7,036 nucleotides of DNA, taken from contig JAQVFD010000112.1 of the NCBI GenBank assembly GCA_028697435.1, positions 1 to 7,036 on the forward strand, written 5' to 3'. The DNA is from Clostridiaceae bacterium (GTDB lineage: Bacteria > Bacillota > Clostridia > Lutisporales > Lutisporaceae). This document shows, piece by piece, positions 1-6,322 of this stretch (the stretch's first letter is position 1; every line of letters begins with the position of its first letter). The notes below the pieces were generated by a model. It had not been told where the DNA came from, ran no database searches, and worked only from the letters and a program-made list of their open reading frames with translations. A program made the position numbers and the translations under genes.

Positions 1-115
1 ACTCTTTTTCCGGTTCAGATATGATTGTCGGAAAATCAAAAGGCTTTCTGGATTCTTCCATAATCTTTGTTAACCGATTTCCACCATCTGCATAAATTTT
101 AACACGAGACTCCAT
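1..115 (-). CDS. N-terminal 38 residues of an unrecognised protein, cut by the window edge
   Basis: The minus strand has an ATG at 115-113 followed by 38 uninterrupted codons running off the left edge. A strong ribosome site (AGGAGG, 128-123) lies 7 bases before the ATG, so the start is well supported. The visible protein begins MESRVKIYADGGNRLTKIME and goes on to a Glu/Lys/Pro-rich stretch. It has no signal peptide or membrane segment, so it is probably cytoplasmic. I do not recognise a family from so short a piece. The gene is divergent from the P-loop ATPase gene and shares a roughly 180 bp intergenic region with it, so the two may be co-regulated; that is inference only. Confidence 0.7.
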   Translation of the reverse strand, partial: MESRVKIYADGGNRLTKIMEESRKPFDFPTIISEPEKE

Positions 116-122
116 TCAAAGT

Positions 123-128
123 CCTCCT
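123..128 (-). promoter_or_regulatory. ribosome binding site of the left-edge gene
   Basis: AGGAGG on the minus strand, 7 bases upstream of the ATG at 115-113. It is a full match to the anti-Shine-Dalgarno core and fixes the start of the partial gene. Confidence 0.75.
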
Positions 129-160
129 TAAATAATATTAAAAATGAATACAACAACTCT

Positions 161-166
161 ATAATA
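161..166 (-). promoter_or_regulatory. possible -10 element for the left-edge gene
   Basis: TATTAT on the minus strand matches the sigma-A -10 consensus at five of six positions and lies about 45 bases before the ATG. I see no good -35 hexamer 16-18 bases upstream. If this promoter is real it may depend on an activator, and the palindrome at 197-212 would sit about 50 bases upstream of the expected transcription start. Weak evidence. Confidence 0.2.
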
Positions 167-196
167 TACGATACTCCATATCTTCCCAGCATCATA

Positions 197-212
197 TAGG
201 ACTTTAGTCCTA
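197..212. promoter_or_regulatory. palindromic operator candidate with a DosR/NarL-like core
   Basis: TAGGACTTTAGTCCTA is an inverted repeat with 7-base arms (TAGGACT / AGTCCTA) around a central TT. It lies in the divergent intergenic region. The inner part GGACTTTAGTCC fits the core GGACTWWAGTCC of the box bound by DosR/DevR, a NarL/FixJ-family response regulator of mycobacteria. That resemblance is established only for DosR; binding by a clostridial NarL-type regulator is inference. It is too short, and lacks a T-run, to be a terminator. Confidence 0.4.
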
Positions 213-227
213 ATTTGTCTGATTATG

Positions 228-256
228 TTGAAAAAATAGCCATTTTGTGTTAATTT
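228..256 (+). promoter_or_regulatory. candidate promoter of the P-loop ATPase/NagZ pair
   Basis: TTGAAA (228-233, five of six to TTGACA) is followed by a 17-base spacer and TAATTT (251-256, a poor -10). Transcription would begin near 263. That is downstream of the GTG at 247 and so favours the ATG at 280 or the TTG at 295 as the start. Seen by eye only. Confidence 0.3.
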
Positions 257-281
257 CAAGGTGTGTGCAACTTTATCAAAT

Positions 282-287
282 GGGGGG
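282..287 (+). promoter_or_regulatory. G-rich ribosome binding site deciding a TTG start
   Basis: A run of six G (282-287) lies 7 bases before TTG 295. The competing in-frame starts are weaker: GTG 247 has no purine-rich site before it, and ATG 280 has only AAGGTG, about 16 bases away. The TTG is therefore the best start of the P-loop gene. Confidence 0.5.
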
Positions 288-294
288 ATATAAG

Positions 295-1746
295 TTGGAA
301 ACCGTTAGTAACAAAAGTACTTTCAAAGTGCAGCGCTGCATTATTTCCACAGGCTCATCCTCTAATGCTTACCTTACCCGTTATGCCTCAGAGCATGTCG
401 AACAAAGCACATCTATCTGCAATTGTTCGGATAAGGAAGACATCCCAAAAGTAACTCCTGCCGGTCATTATGATATTATTATCAATTATTTAGACGAATC
501 AGCCGAACAGATTATTTATGACCTGCTCAGTTATTTGATTCCCCAAGATGTTCCCATTAGGGTTGCATACATATTAGACTATGGCATATCCGGAAGCAGC
601 ATGCCGAAGCATGTCACATTTTTGGAAAAGCTCGAAAAACACAAGTTTATAACTCTTGAGTTTATTGAAGACACACCTGACGAGCCTATAGAGCAAGAAG
701 AGAATATAATATATTTCGTAGGCCCCGGAAATACCGGCAAAACCTCAATTATAGCTTCCCTTAGCGAAAGCTTCAGGCAGAATGGTCAGAAGCTTGCGCT
801 TATAGATATAACCATGAAAAATAAGCTCATCAACTATTTTCCGAAGCATAGTTTTCTCAACACCGGCAATTTGAAGGACTTTTCCATATCCAGTAATTTC
901 TACAGTTCTGCGAACATTTATACCGATGGGCTTGTAGACCTATATGTCTATGACTATGATTGCGACAATAAAGGACCGGAAGTAATATATTTTTGTGAAA
1001 TACTCAGGAAATTAAGCGACTTGTATGATTATATCATTGTGAATACCGATGAAAACTCAGTTATAAACACACCATACATATTCAAGACAGCCAGCAAGGT
1101 TTTTATAGTCCATGACTTCATGCCTACAAAGATAAAAACCACAAAAAAGCTTCTCCTCAAAATGATATCTGCAGGTATCGACACACAGAAAACAGTATCC
1201 CTTATATATAACAAAACCCTTAAGGATACCATTGATATTGGACAAATAGAAGAAAAGCTGCTTTTCATCAAGCTTCCCAATAAGAAAATCCTGCCTGCCG
1301 TGGATATCAACTGCAGCACCTTCGAGATACCTTATGAGCAAAAAACCATGGCTGCGATAATAAACAATCTTGCCAATAACACTGTCGGCATAGAAAACAC
1401 TACAAAAAAGTATAGGAATAATATTAATAATATTTACAAACATATAAATAGAATTCCATATACCGAAAATGATGAAATGGAAATTTCCCAGTTCCTTAAG
1501 GAAAAGCTTCAAAGGCTTACCGACAGGAAGTATCTTATAGGTGTTATAAAAAATATAAAAACTGACATTATCAAGTTGAAGGACAGCAAAATCATCAGAA
1601 AAAGCAGCAATATGATAACAAGGGGTAAAATAAAGATTAAGGGGACAAAAATTTTCAACTTAAAGTTCGGCGGCATAAAACCCGGGCTCATCAGGTACTA
1701 TGATGCGAAGTGGTCTCCCGGCACAAATACCAGGAAGCAGCAATAA
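295..1746 (+). CDS. ParA/MinD/CpaE-like P-loop protein with degenerate signature residues
   Basis: A 483-residue protein from TTG 295 (499 from GTG 247). Residues 1-140 form a poorly recognisable N-terminal region of alternating hydrophobic strands and charged helices. A Walker A motif, GPGNTGKTS, follows at about 143-151. It sits after a hydrophobic strand (IIYFV) and before a helix and the strand LALIDIT, as in the SIMIBI-class ATPases ParA, MinD and CpaE/TadZ. The signature lysine of those families is replaced by Pro, and the usual YDYIIID Walker B strand reads YDYIIVNTDEN, with Asn for the catalytic-site Asp. ATP hydrolysis may thus be altered or lost. From about 370 onward the protein is Asn/Lys/Ile-rich and strongly basic, with no membrane segment, so a cytoplasmic protein that touches nucleic acid or membrane is possible. 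The gene looks A+T-richer than its neighbours. The lipoprotein NagZ gene starts 20 bp downstream, suggesting one transcript. The exact role is unknown. A CpaE/TadZ-like localisation factor is one option, but no pilus genes are visible. Confidence 0.7.
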   Translation: METVSNKSTFKVQRCIISTGSSSNAYLTRYASEHVEQSTSICNCSDKEDIPKVTPAGHYDIIINYLDESAEQIIYDLLSYLIPQDVPIRVAYILDYGISGSSMPKHVTFLEKLEKHKFITLEFIEDTPDEPIEQEENIIYFVGPGNTGKTSIIASLSESFRQNGQKLALIDITMKNKLINYFPKHSFLNTGNLKDFSISSNFYSSANIYTDGLVDLYVYDYDCDNKGPEVIYFCEILRKLSDLYDYIIVNTDENSVINTPYIFKTASKVFIVHDFMPTKIKTTKKLLLKMISAGIDTQKTVSLIYNKTLKDTIDIGQIEEKLLFIKLPNKKILPAVDINCSTFEIPYEQKTMAAIINNLANNTVGIENTTKKYRNNINNIYKHINRIPYTENDEMEISQFLKEKLQRLTDRKYLIGVIKNIKTDIIKLKDSKIIRKSSNMITRGKIKIKGTKIFNLKFGGIKPGLIRYYDAKWSPGTNTRKQQ

Positions 1747-1753
1747 TGCTGCC

Positions 1754-1759
1754 AAGGAG
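1754..1759 (+). promoter_or_regulatory. ribosome binding site deciding the TTG start of the NagZ-type gene
   Basis: AAGGAG lies 7 bases before TTG 1767. An alternative ATG at 1746 overlaps the previous stop codon (TAATG) and has AGGAAG 9 bases before it. Only the TTG start puts the KK-plus-hydrophobic signal peptide at the very N-terminus, so it is preferred. Confidence 0.6.
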
Positions 1760-1766
1760 TAGCGTT

Positions 1767-3011
1767 TTGAAAAAACTATTATTGACAATAATCGCTGTAA
1801 TTATTCTCTCAATTACATCAAATTGCACCGCTCCGGTCCCGGTCCCTCCGGCTCAAAATGATCCTGTTATTGAAGAAAAGAAAGATCCTTTAGCGGAAAA
1901 GTCAGAAGAAATACTCGGTAAAATGGCTCTTGAGGAAAAGATAGGACAGTTGTTGATTGTAGGGTTCCCCGAGGAAACAAATAAAGGAACTTTGCAGGAT
2001 TACTTAGATAAGTACAAAGTCTGCGGCTTTATACTTTTTAGCAGAAATTACACAGATTTTGATTCTCAATACTCTCTGGTTAAAAGCCTGAAGGAAATGA
2101 ATTCCATTAACAATCCTCTGCCACTGTTTATTTCAATTGATGAAGAGGGAGGTACTGTATCAAGGCTTCCAAAGGGCGGTACACATTTTCCCGATGCCAG
2201 GCAGGTAGGAAAATCAGAGGATTCCGAGCTTACACAAAGAACAGGAAAGGTAATTGCACAAGAGCTTAAGGCAGCCGGTATAAATGTTGATTTTGCACCT
2301 GTCCTTGATATTGTCACCAACCCCGAAAACAAAGTGCTTATCAGAAGATCTTACGGAAGTACTCCGGAAGCAGTTTCACTTCATGGAACATCATTTATCA
2401 ACGGACTGCAATCGGAAGGCATAATTGCAGTTCCAAAACATTTTCCCGGACACGGAAACACATATGTGGATTCTCATGCGGAGTTGCCCTTCATAGATGC
2501 GGATGATGCTGCAATGCAGAAGTGGGAGTTAGTTCCTTTCAAGGCGGCCATAGACGAAGGCTTGGATGCCGTAATGATTGGACATATTGCATTTCCTAAG
2601 CTGGAGCCTTCCTTACTTCCGGCTACAATGTCAAGTTATTTTCTCACTGATGTACTGAGAAAAGATTTGGGTTTTGAGGGAATTTCAATTTCAGATGATA
2701 TTGAAATGAAGGGATATATTAACAGTAAGGATACAATTGAGGAATGTGTAATTACTTCCTTTAATGCAGGTCTTGATGTTTTTTTAATAGGACATACAAT
2801 GACGATTCAGGAGCAGGTGTTTAATGCTTTAAGAGACGCATGCAGGGATGGAAGAATATCAGAAGAAAGGCTCAACGAATCGGTGCTGCGGATAATAAAG
2901 GTCAAGCTTAAGAACGGGCTTGCGGATGTTATGGAATATGATTTTGAGGAAGCCGTAAAAATATTCGGCAGCGGTGAGCACAAAGCAGTATTAGAGGAGC
3001 TAATTAAGTAG
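1767..3011 (+). CDS. nagZ: beta-N-acetylhexosaminidase, glycoside hydrolase family 3, lipoprotein (NagZ-type)
   Basis: A 414-residue protein that probably removes N-acetylglucosamine from muropeptides or related wall fragments outside the membrane. It starts with a lipoprotein signal peptide, MKKLLLTIIAVIILSITSNC, with the lipid-bearing Cys at 20. A Pro/Glu/Lys-rich linker leads to a GH3 TIM barrel from about residue 58 (KIGQLLIVGF). Family marks are DEEGG (125-129), RRSYG in place of the usual RSFG, KHFPGHG (224-230), the Asp235-Ser-His237 general acid/base dyad typical of NagZ, and SDDIEM with Asp310 as the expected nucleophile. All catalytic residues are present. Bacillus subtilis NagZ (YbbD) is a lipoprotein of about 640 residues with an extra C-terminal domain; this protein stops after the barrel, so it is the single-domain form. 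Its 3' end overlaps the convergent LtaS-type gene by 12 bp. The upstream P-loop gene ends 20 bp before it. A broader GH3 specificity on other beta-glycosides cannot be excluded, but the DSH dyad favours N-acetylhexosaminidase. Confidence 0.9.
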   Translation: MKKLLLTIIAVIILSITSNCTAPVPVPPAQNDPVIEEKKDPLAEKSEEILGKMALEEKIGQLLIVGFPEETNKGTLQDYLDKYKVCGFILFSRNYTDFDSQYSLVKSLKEMNSINNPLPLFISIDEEGGTVSRLPKGGTHFPDARQVGKSEDSELTQRTGKVIAQELKAAGINVDFAPVLDIVTNPENKVLIRRSYGSTPEAVSLHGTSFINGLQSEGIIAVPKHFPGHGNTYVDSHAELPFIDADDAAMQKWELVPFKAAIDEGLDAVMIGHIAFPKLEPSLLPATMSSYFLTDVLRKDLGFEGISISDDIEMKGYINSKDTIEECVITSFNAGLDVFLIGHTMTIQEQVFNALRDACRDGRISEERLNESVLRIIKVKLKNGLADVMEYDFEEAVKIFGSGEHKAVLEELIK

Positions 3012-4841
3012 CTCCCTTGCCAGATTATTCTCCATAATCATATCCGAATACCGGAGCTGCCTTAGTGCCAGCTCTTTTTCCTTTTCCAGCTTTTCCATAG
3101 GGTATGTGCTGCCGTTTTCCGCATCATAGGCAACACCCTTGGAAGTGAGGCAAATGTATTTATCAGTAATGAAATATCCGTTGCGCAATATCACCATGCC
3201 CTCTGAGGAATTCAGCAAGTCTCTGCCCAGCATCGGAATATTGCTGCTGTCAAATCCCATTATGTTCAATATTGTCGGCATAAAGTCCAGTCCGCCTCCT
3301 GCTATATGCTTCGTACCACTGTACCCGACCTTCGGCAAATGAATTATTAGAGGTATCTTCTGCTGCCTCACCCAATTATAATCATCCATATCTTTCAATC
3401 CGAGGAAATCAGCCAGGTATTCCTTTTTATCCTTGGGTATCCCGAAATGATCCCCATACACTGCCAATACCGAACGGTCCAGCAGGCCTCTTGATTCCAG
3501 TTCGCCTATGAATTCTCCCATTGCTTCATCGGCATAATGAATAGCCTCAAGATAGTTTCCGAAAAAGGTATCCTTATATTTACCTGTATTAAAATCGCTA
3601 AAGTACCTCTTGTCATTTTCATAGGGGAAATGACCGGTCAATGTTATCAAAAAAGTGTAGTAAGGCTCTTTGTACTTCTCCATATATTCAAGGGATTGTC
3701 TGAAAAAGGATTTGTCCGTAAGTCCCATTCCGCTGATCTCATCAGGGACATAATCCTCCTTACTGATAAACTCATCAAATCCGAAAGCCTTGTATATTGT
3801 GCTCCTGTTCCAGTAATCGGGTTTGAAAGCATGCATTGCAGAGGTCAAGTATCCCTCTTCCGAAAGCCTCCCGGCAAGAGAATAATAATCATTCATCGGA
3901 AATCTGATGAATGCCGCCCCGTCTTTTGCGGGGTGCATAGATACATTGGAAAGCAGCTCCGCATCAGATGTTCCCCCCGCCGCTGTCTGAGTATAGTAAT
4001 TGTCAAAATACAAGCTGTTTTTAATCAGTTTGTTCAAATTCGGAGTAATTTCCCGGCCTTCTACGCTTCTTCCAATTACAAACTCCTGCAGTGCTTCCAC
4101 TTGAACCACTATAAGGTTCTTGTCCTTTCCGATTCCGAATAGTCCGGGGGATAAGGGTTGTTCAGACTTCTTATTTTTAAGAAATTCAGTTATTTCCCTC
4201 TTGTCCTCTTCCGATACAGGAAGGACTGCTTTATTCTGTGATTTTATATATCTGAAGGCATCTATGCCATGATAACTCAAAAGCCCTATGTTCTGAGCAA
4301 TATAAACTTTATCATAAAAAGAACTGAATATGCCGGGCTGAGTTTTAGATAACTCCAATATCCCATAACTGCTCATGCCTATTCCTATTATTATCGCTGA
4401 CAGAAAGCATGTGATTCTTCTCCTTAAGCTTATCTTGCGATGTCTATCTTTGCGACCGGCTATGACCGATATAATGGGTATAATCAAAATGTCAGCCACA
4501 AATATCAGGTCAGATCCATGCAACAAGCTTGCAACACTGCTTTTAACCGAGGTAACAACCGAAGCCTGCTCCAATACGGGCATTGACAGTATATCATTGA
4601 AATACCTGAAAAACAACATATCCGCAATTATCACGAATGTTATTACACAGTCAAGAATATATAGGATCGGTAATCTAACTCTCCTTGGCAGCAGATTGGT
4701 CCAAAAAATGAGTATTAATACTGCTCCGGCAATAGAAACAATCAAAGGCAAGCTTCCTATGCCTGTCCCATCTATTGCACTGTTAAAGAATAGGAGCTTT
4801 GCTGTTATGAGTATAAAGTAAAGAAAAATATCTCCGTTCAT
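3000..4841 (-). CDS. ltaS: LtaS-type lipoteichoic acid synthase / phosphoglycerol transferase
   Basis: A 613-residue membrane enzyme of the LtaS family, close to the 646 residues of Staphylococcus aureus LtaS. Family members transfer glycerol-phosphate from phosphatidylglycerol to build a polymer on a glycolipid anchor, outside the membrane. Five membrane segments are visible (about 5-19, 31-51, 57-78, 111-128 and 143-160). A linker and an extracellular sulfatase-fold domain (about 240-545) follow. The catalytic set lines up: Glu249 in VQVEALQ, nucleophile Thr291 in GGTSDAE, His404 in LTGHFPYE and Asp464-His465 in YGDHFG, matching Glu255, Thr300, His416 and Asp475-His476 of the S. aureus enzyme. 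It should therefore be active and metal-dependent (Mn in LtaS). The ATG at 4841 has GAGG 8 bases upstream. The gene lies 94 bp downstream of citrate synthase in the same direction and probably has its own promoter. Several paralogues often occur per genome, so it could be a primase or a stress paralogue (YvgJ-, YfnI- or YqgS-like) rather than the main synthase. Confidence 0.88.
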   Translation of the reverse strand: MNGDIFLYFILITAKLLFFNSAIDGTGIGSLPLIVSIAGAVLILIFWTNLLPRRVRLPILYILDCVITFVIIADMLFFRYFNDILSMPVLEQASVVTSVKSSVASLLHGSDLIFVADILIIPIISVIAGRKDRHRKISLRRRITCFLSAIIIGIGMSSYGILELSKTQPGIFSSFYDKVYIAQNIGLLSYHGIDAFRYIKSQNKAVLPVSEEDKREITEFLKNKKSEQPLSPGLFGIGKDKNLIVVQVEALQEFVIGRSVEGREITPNLNKLIKNSLYFDNYYTQTAAGGTSDAELLSNVSMHPAKDGAAFIRFPMNDYYSLAGRLSEEGYLTSAMHAFKPDYWNRSTIYKAFGFDEFISKEDYVPDEISGMGLTDKSFFRQSLEYMEKYKEPYYTFLITLTGHFPYENDKRYFSDFNTGKYKDTFFGNYLEAIHYADEAMGEFIGELESRGLLDRSVLAVYGDHFGIPKDKKEYLADFLGLKDMDDYNWVRQQKIPLIIHLPKVGYSGTKHIAGGGLDFMPTILNIMGFDSSNIPMLGRDLLNSSEGMVILRNGYFITDKYICLTSKGVAYDAENGSTYPMEKLEKEKELALRQLRYSDMIMENNLARELLN

Positions 4842-4856
4842 TGTATCATCCTCTTA

Positions 4857-4895
4857 TTGACTGCATTTTAACAAGGTATATTTTACAGCAGTCAA
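4857..4895. repeat. 8-bp inverted repeat in the gltA-ltaS gap
   Basis: TTGACTGC (4857-4864) and GCAGTCAA (4888-4895) are perfect inverted arms separated by 23 A+T-rich bases. No T-run follows on either strand, so it is not an intrinsic terminator. It encloses the -10 and overlaps the -35 of the candidate ltaS promoter, so an operator role is possible; the long loop makes chance or a weak RNA hairpin alternatives. Confidence 0.4.
4865..4895 (-). promoter_or_regulatory. candidate promoter of the LtaS-type gene
   Basis: On the minus strand TTGACT (4895-4890, five of six to TTGACA) is followed by an extended -10, TGTTAAAAT (4873-4865; TAAAAT is five of six to TATAAT). The spacer is 19 bases, longer than the ideal 17, which the TG extension could offset. 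Transcription would start near 4858, giving a leader of about 17 bases that still contains the ribosome site (GAGG, 4853-4850). I see no intrinsic terminator between citrate synthase and this gene, so read-through is also possible. Confidence 0.4.
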
Positions 4896-4935
4896 GAGAA
4901 TTATTCAAGGTATGCTGACGATATGAGGACCGCCT

Positions 4936-6294
4936 TTATCTTTCCGATATCGGAGTATATTCCATCTTGGGATTTACATTTACATAAGCCGGACGGATAA
5001 TCCTGTTATCACCGACTATTGTTTCTATTCTGTGAGCACACCAGCCTGCTGTCCTGGATGCGGCAAATATGGGAGTATATAGCTCACATGGGATTCTTAG
5101 CTTATCATACACAAAGCCCGAATACAGATCAACATTGGCAGGTATTTCAACATCCTTTCCTTTTAGGGACTTGAATATTTCCATTGTAAGTTCTTCAATA
5201 TTCTTATACAATTCATATTCCTGAACAGCGTCCTTTTCTACCGCCAGATCAAAAGCCTTTTTCTTTAGTATAACAGCCCTGGGGTCAGAAAGGGTATATA
5301 CAGCATGCCCCATACCATATATCAGACCCTTACCGTCATAAGCCTCCTTCTTTAGTATTTTGTACAGATAATCCTTAAGCTTTTCGCGATTGCTCCAATC
5401 GGTCACATATTCCTGAATGTTTCTCACCATGTTCTTTACCATAATGTTGGCACCGCCATGCTTCGGTCCTTTCAGGCAGCCTACAGCAGCAGCTATTGCC
5501 GAATAAGTATCTGTTCCGCTTGACGATACAACATGAGTTGCGAAAGATGAGTTATTACCTGCCCCATGATCAGCATGCAATACCATGCAAAGATCCAGAG
5601 TCTCAGCTTCGACCTCTGTATAGCCATTGTCAGGCCGGATCATATGAAGTATATTTTCTGCAGTACCTACCCCCGGCTTGGGAGAATGTATATAAAGACT
5701 TTTACCGTCAAAATTATGTGCTTTTGCCTGATATCCATATGAAATAATGGTTGGAAATCTTGCAATGAGCTCTATACTTTGCTTCAGTACATTTTTTATT
5801 GTAATACTCTCAGGATCATCATCATGAGAATAAAGCACTAAAATGCTCCTTTGCAGCATGTTCATAACATCTCTGCTGGGTATCTTCAATATCATGTTCT
5901 CTGTGAACCCTTTCGGCAATTCCCTGCAGCTATCCAGCACATTATTAAAATTGTTCAATTCTTTTTCTGTAGGCAGTTCTCCCGTGAGAAGCAAATAGGC
6001 GATTTCCTCAAATCCCCGTCTTTTCTCCTTCTGAAAAGACTCAACCATATCTTTAACATTAATGCCCCTGTAATACAATTCCCCCTCAGCCGGATACTTA
6101 TGATTGTTCTCTATGCGATAGCCTACTACAGAGCCGACACGGGTCAATCCTACAAGAACACCGGTACCATTTTCATTTCTGAGCCCTCTTTTGACCTTAT
6201 ACTTTTCGTAGTACTCAGCACCGATATTATCATTTAATTTGATTTTTTCAGTCAAACCATTGAACAATTGTTTATTTTTCAAAATATCGCTCAT
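4936..6294 (-). CDS. gltA: citrate synthase
   Basis: A 452-residue Si-type citrate synthase, which condenses oxaloacetate and acetyl-CoA to citrate in the cytoplasm. The catalytic triad is readable: His279 in GPKHGGAN, His330 in GMGHAVY and Asp389 in NVDLYSG. Also present are HADHGAGNNSSF (about 240-251) and the C-terminal AGWCAHRIE, whose Arg binds substrate. Two family-typical residues differ: HADHE is HADHG, and GHRVY is GHAVY, so the Arg after the second catalytic His is Ala. The length exceeds that of the E. coli enzyme (427) because of an N-terminal extension of about 40 charged residues. I believe these variations occur in a clostridial subfamily annotated as citrate/2-methylcitrate synthase, so 2-methylcitrate synthase activity is an alternative. 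The ATG at 6294 has AGGAGGT (6307-6301) 6 bases before it. The isocitrate dehydrogenase gene ends 28 bp upstream in the same direction, indicating an operon for 2-oxoglutarate and glutamate supply. Confidence 0.93.
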   Translation of the reverse strand: MSDILKNKQLFNGLTEKIKLNDNIGAEYYEKYKVKRGLRNENGTGVLVGLTRVGSVVGYRIENNHKYPAEGELYYRGINVKDMVESFQKEKRRGFEEIAYLLLTGELPTEKELNNFNNVLDSCRELPKGFTENMILKIPSRDVMNMLQRSILVLYSHDDDPESITIKNVLKQSIELIARFPTIISYGYQAKAHNFDGKSLYIHSPKPGVGTAENILHMIRPDNGYTEVEAETLDLCMVLHADHGAGNNSSFATHVVSSSGTDTYSAIAAAVGCLKGPKHGGANIMVKNMVRNIQEYVTDWSNREKLKDYLYKILKKEAYDGKGLIYGMGHAVYTLSDPRAVILKKKAFDLAVEKDAVQEYELYKNIEELTMEIFKSLKGKDVEIPANVDLYSGFVYDKLRIPCELYTPIFAASRTAGWCAHRIETIVGDNRIIRPAYVNVNPKMEYTPISER

Positions 6295-6322
6295 TATTAC
6301 ACCTCCTGCTTAGATTATCAAA

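Noticed and set aside
1417..1434. Tandem AATAATATT x2
   Set aside because: Only two copies, in frame in an Asn/Ile-rich part of the P-loop protein (NNINNI); explained by A+T-rich coding.
1057..1512. 151-codon open frame on the minus strand inside the P-loop gene
   Set aside because: Antisense to a well-formed coding region, Phe/Ile/Cys-rich like a translated complement, and no ribosome site was noted.
3537..4142. 201-codon open frame on the plus strand inside the LtaS-type gene
   Set aside because: Lies opposite the catalytic core of a clear family member. Its composition is that of a shadow frame and no domain is recognisable.
4375..4821. 148-codon open frame on the plus strand opposite the LtaS membrane segments
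   Set aside because: Complement of the hydrophobic N-terminal region of the LtaS-type gene; no independent support.
4857..4895. Terminator for citrate synthase
   Set aside because: The stem is only 8 bp with a 23-base loop, and there is no T-run after either arm.
4872..4913. Direct repeat CAAGGTAT at 4872-4879 and 4906-4913
   Set aside because: Eight bases, two copies, no link to a recognisable site; likely chance.
5851..6237. 128-codon open frame on the plus strand inside citrate synthase
   Set aside because: Antisense to a conserved enzyme, with no family resemblance.
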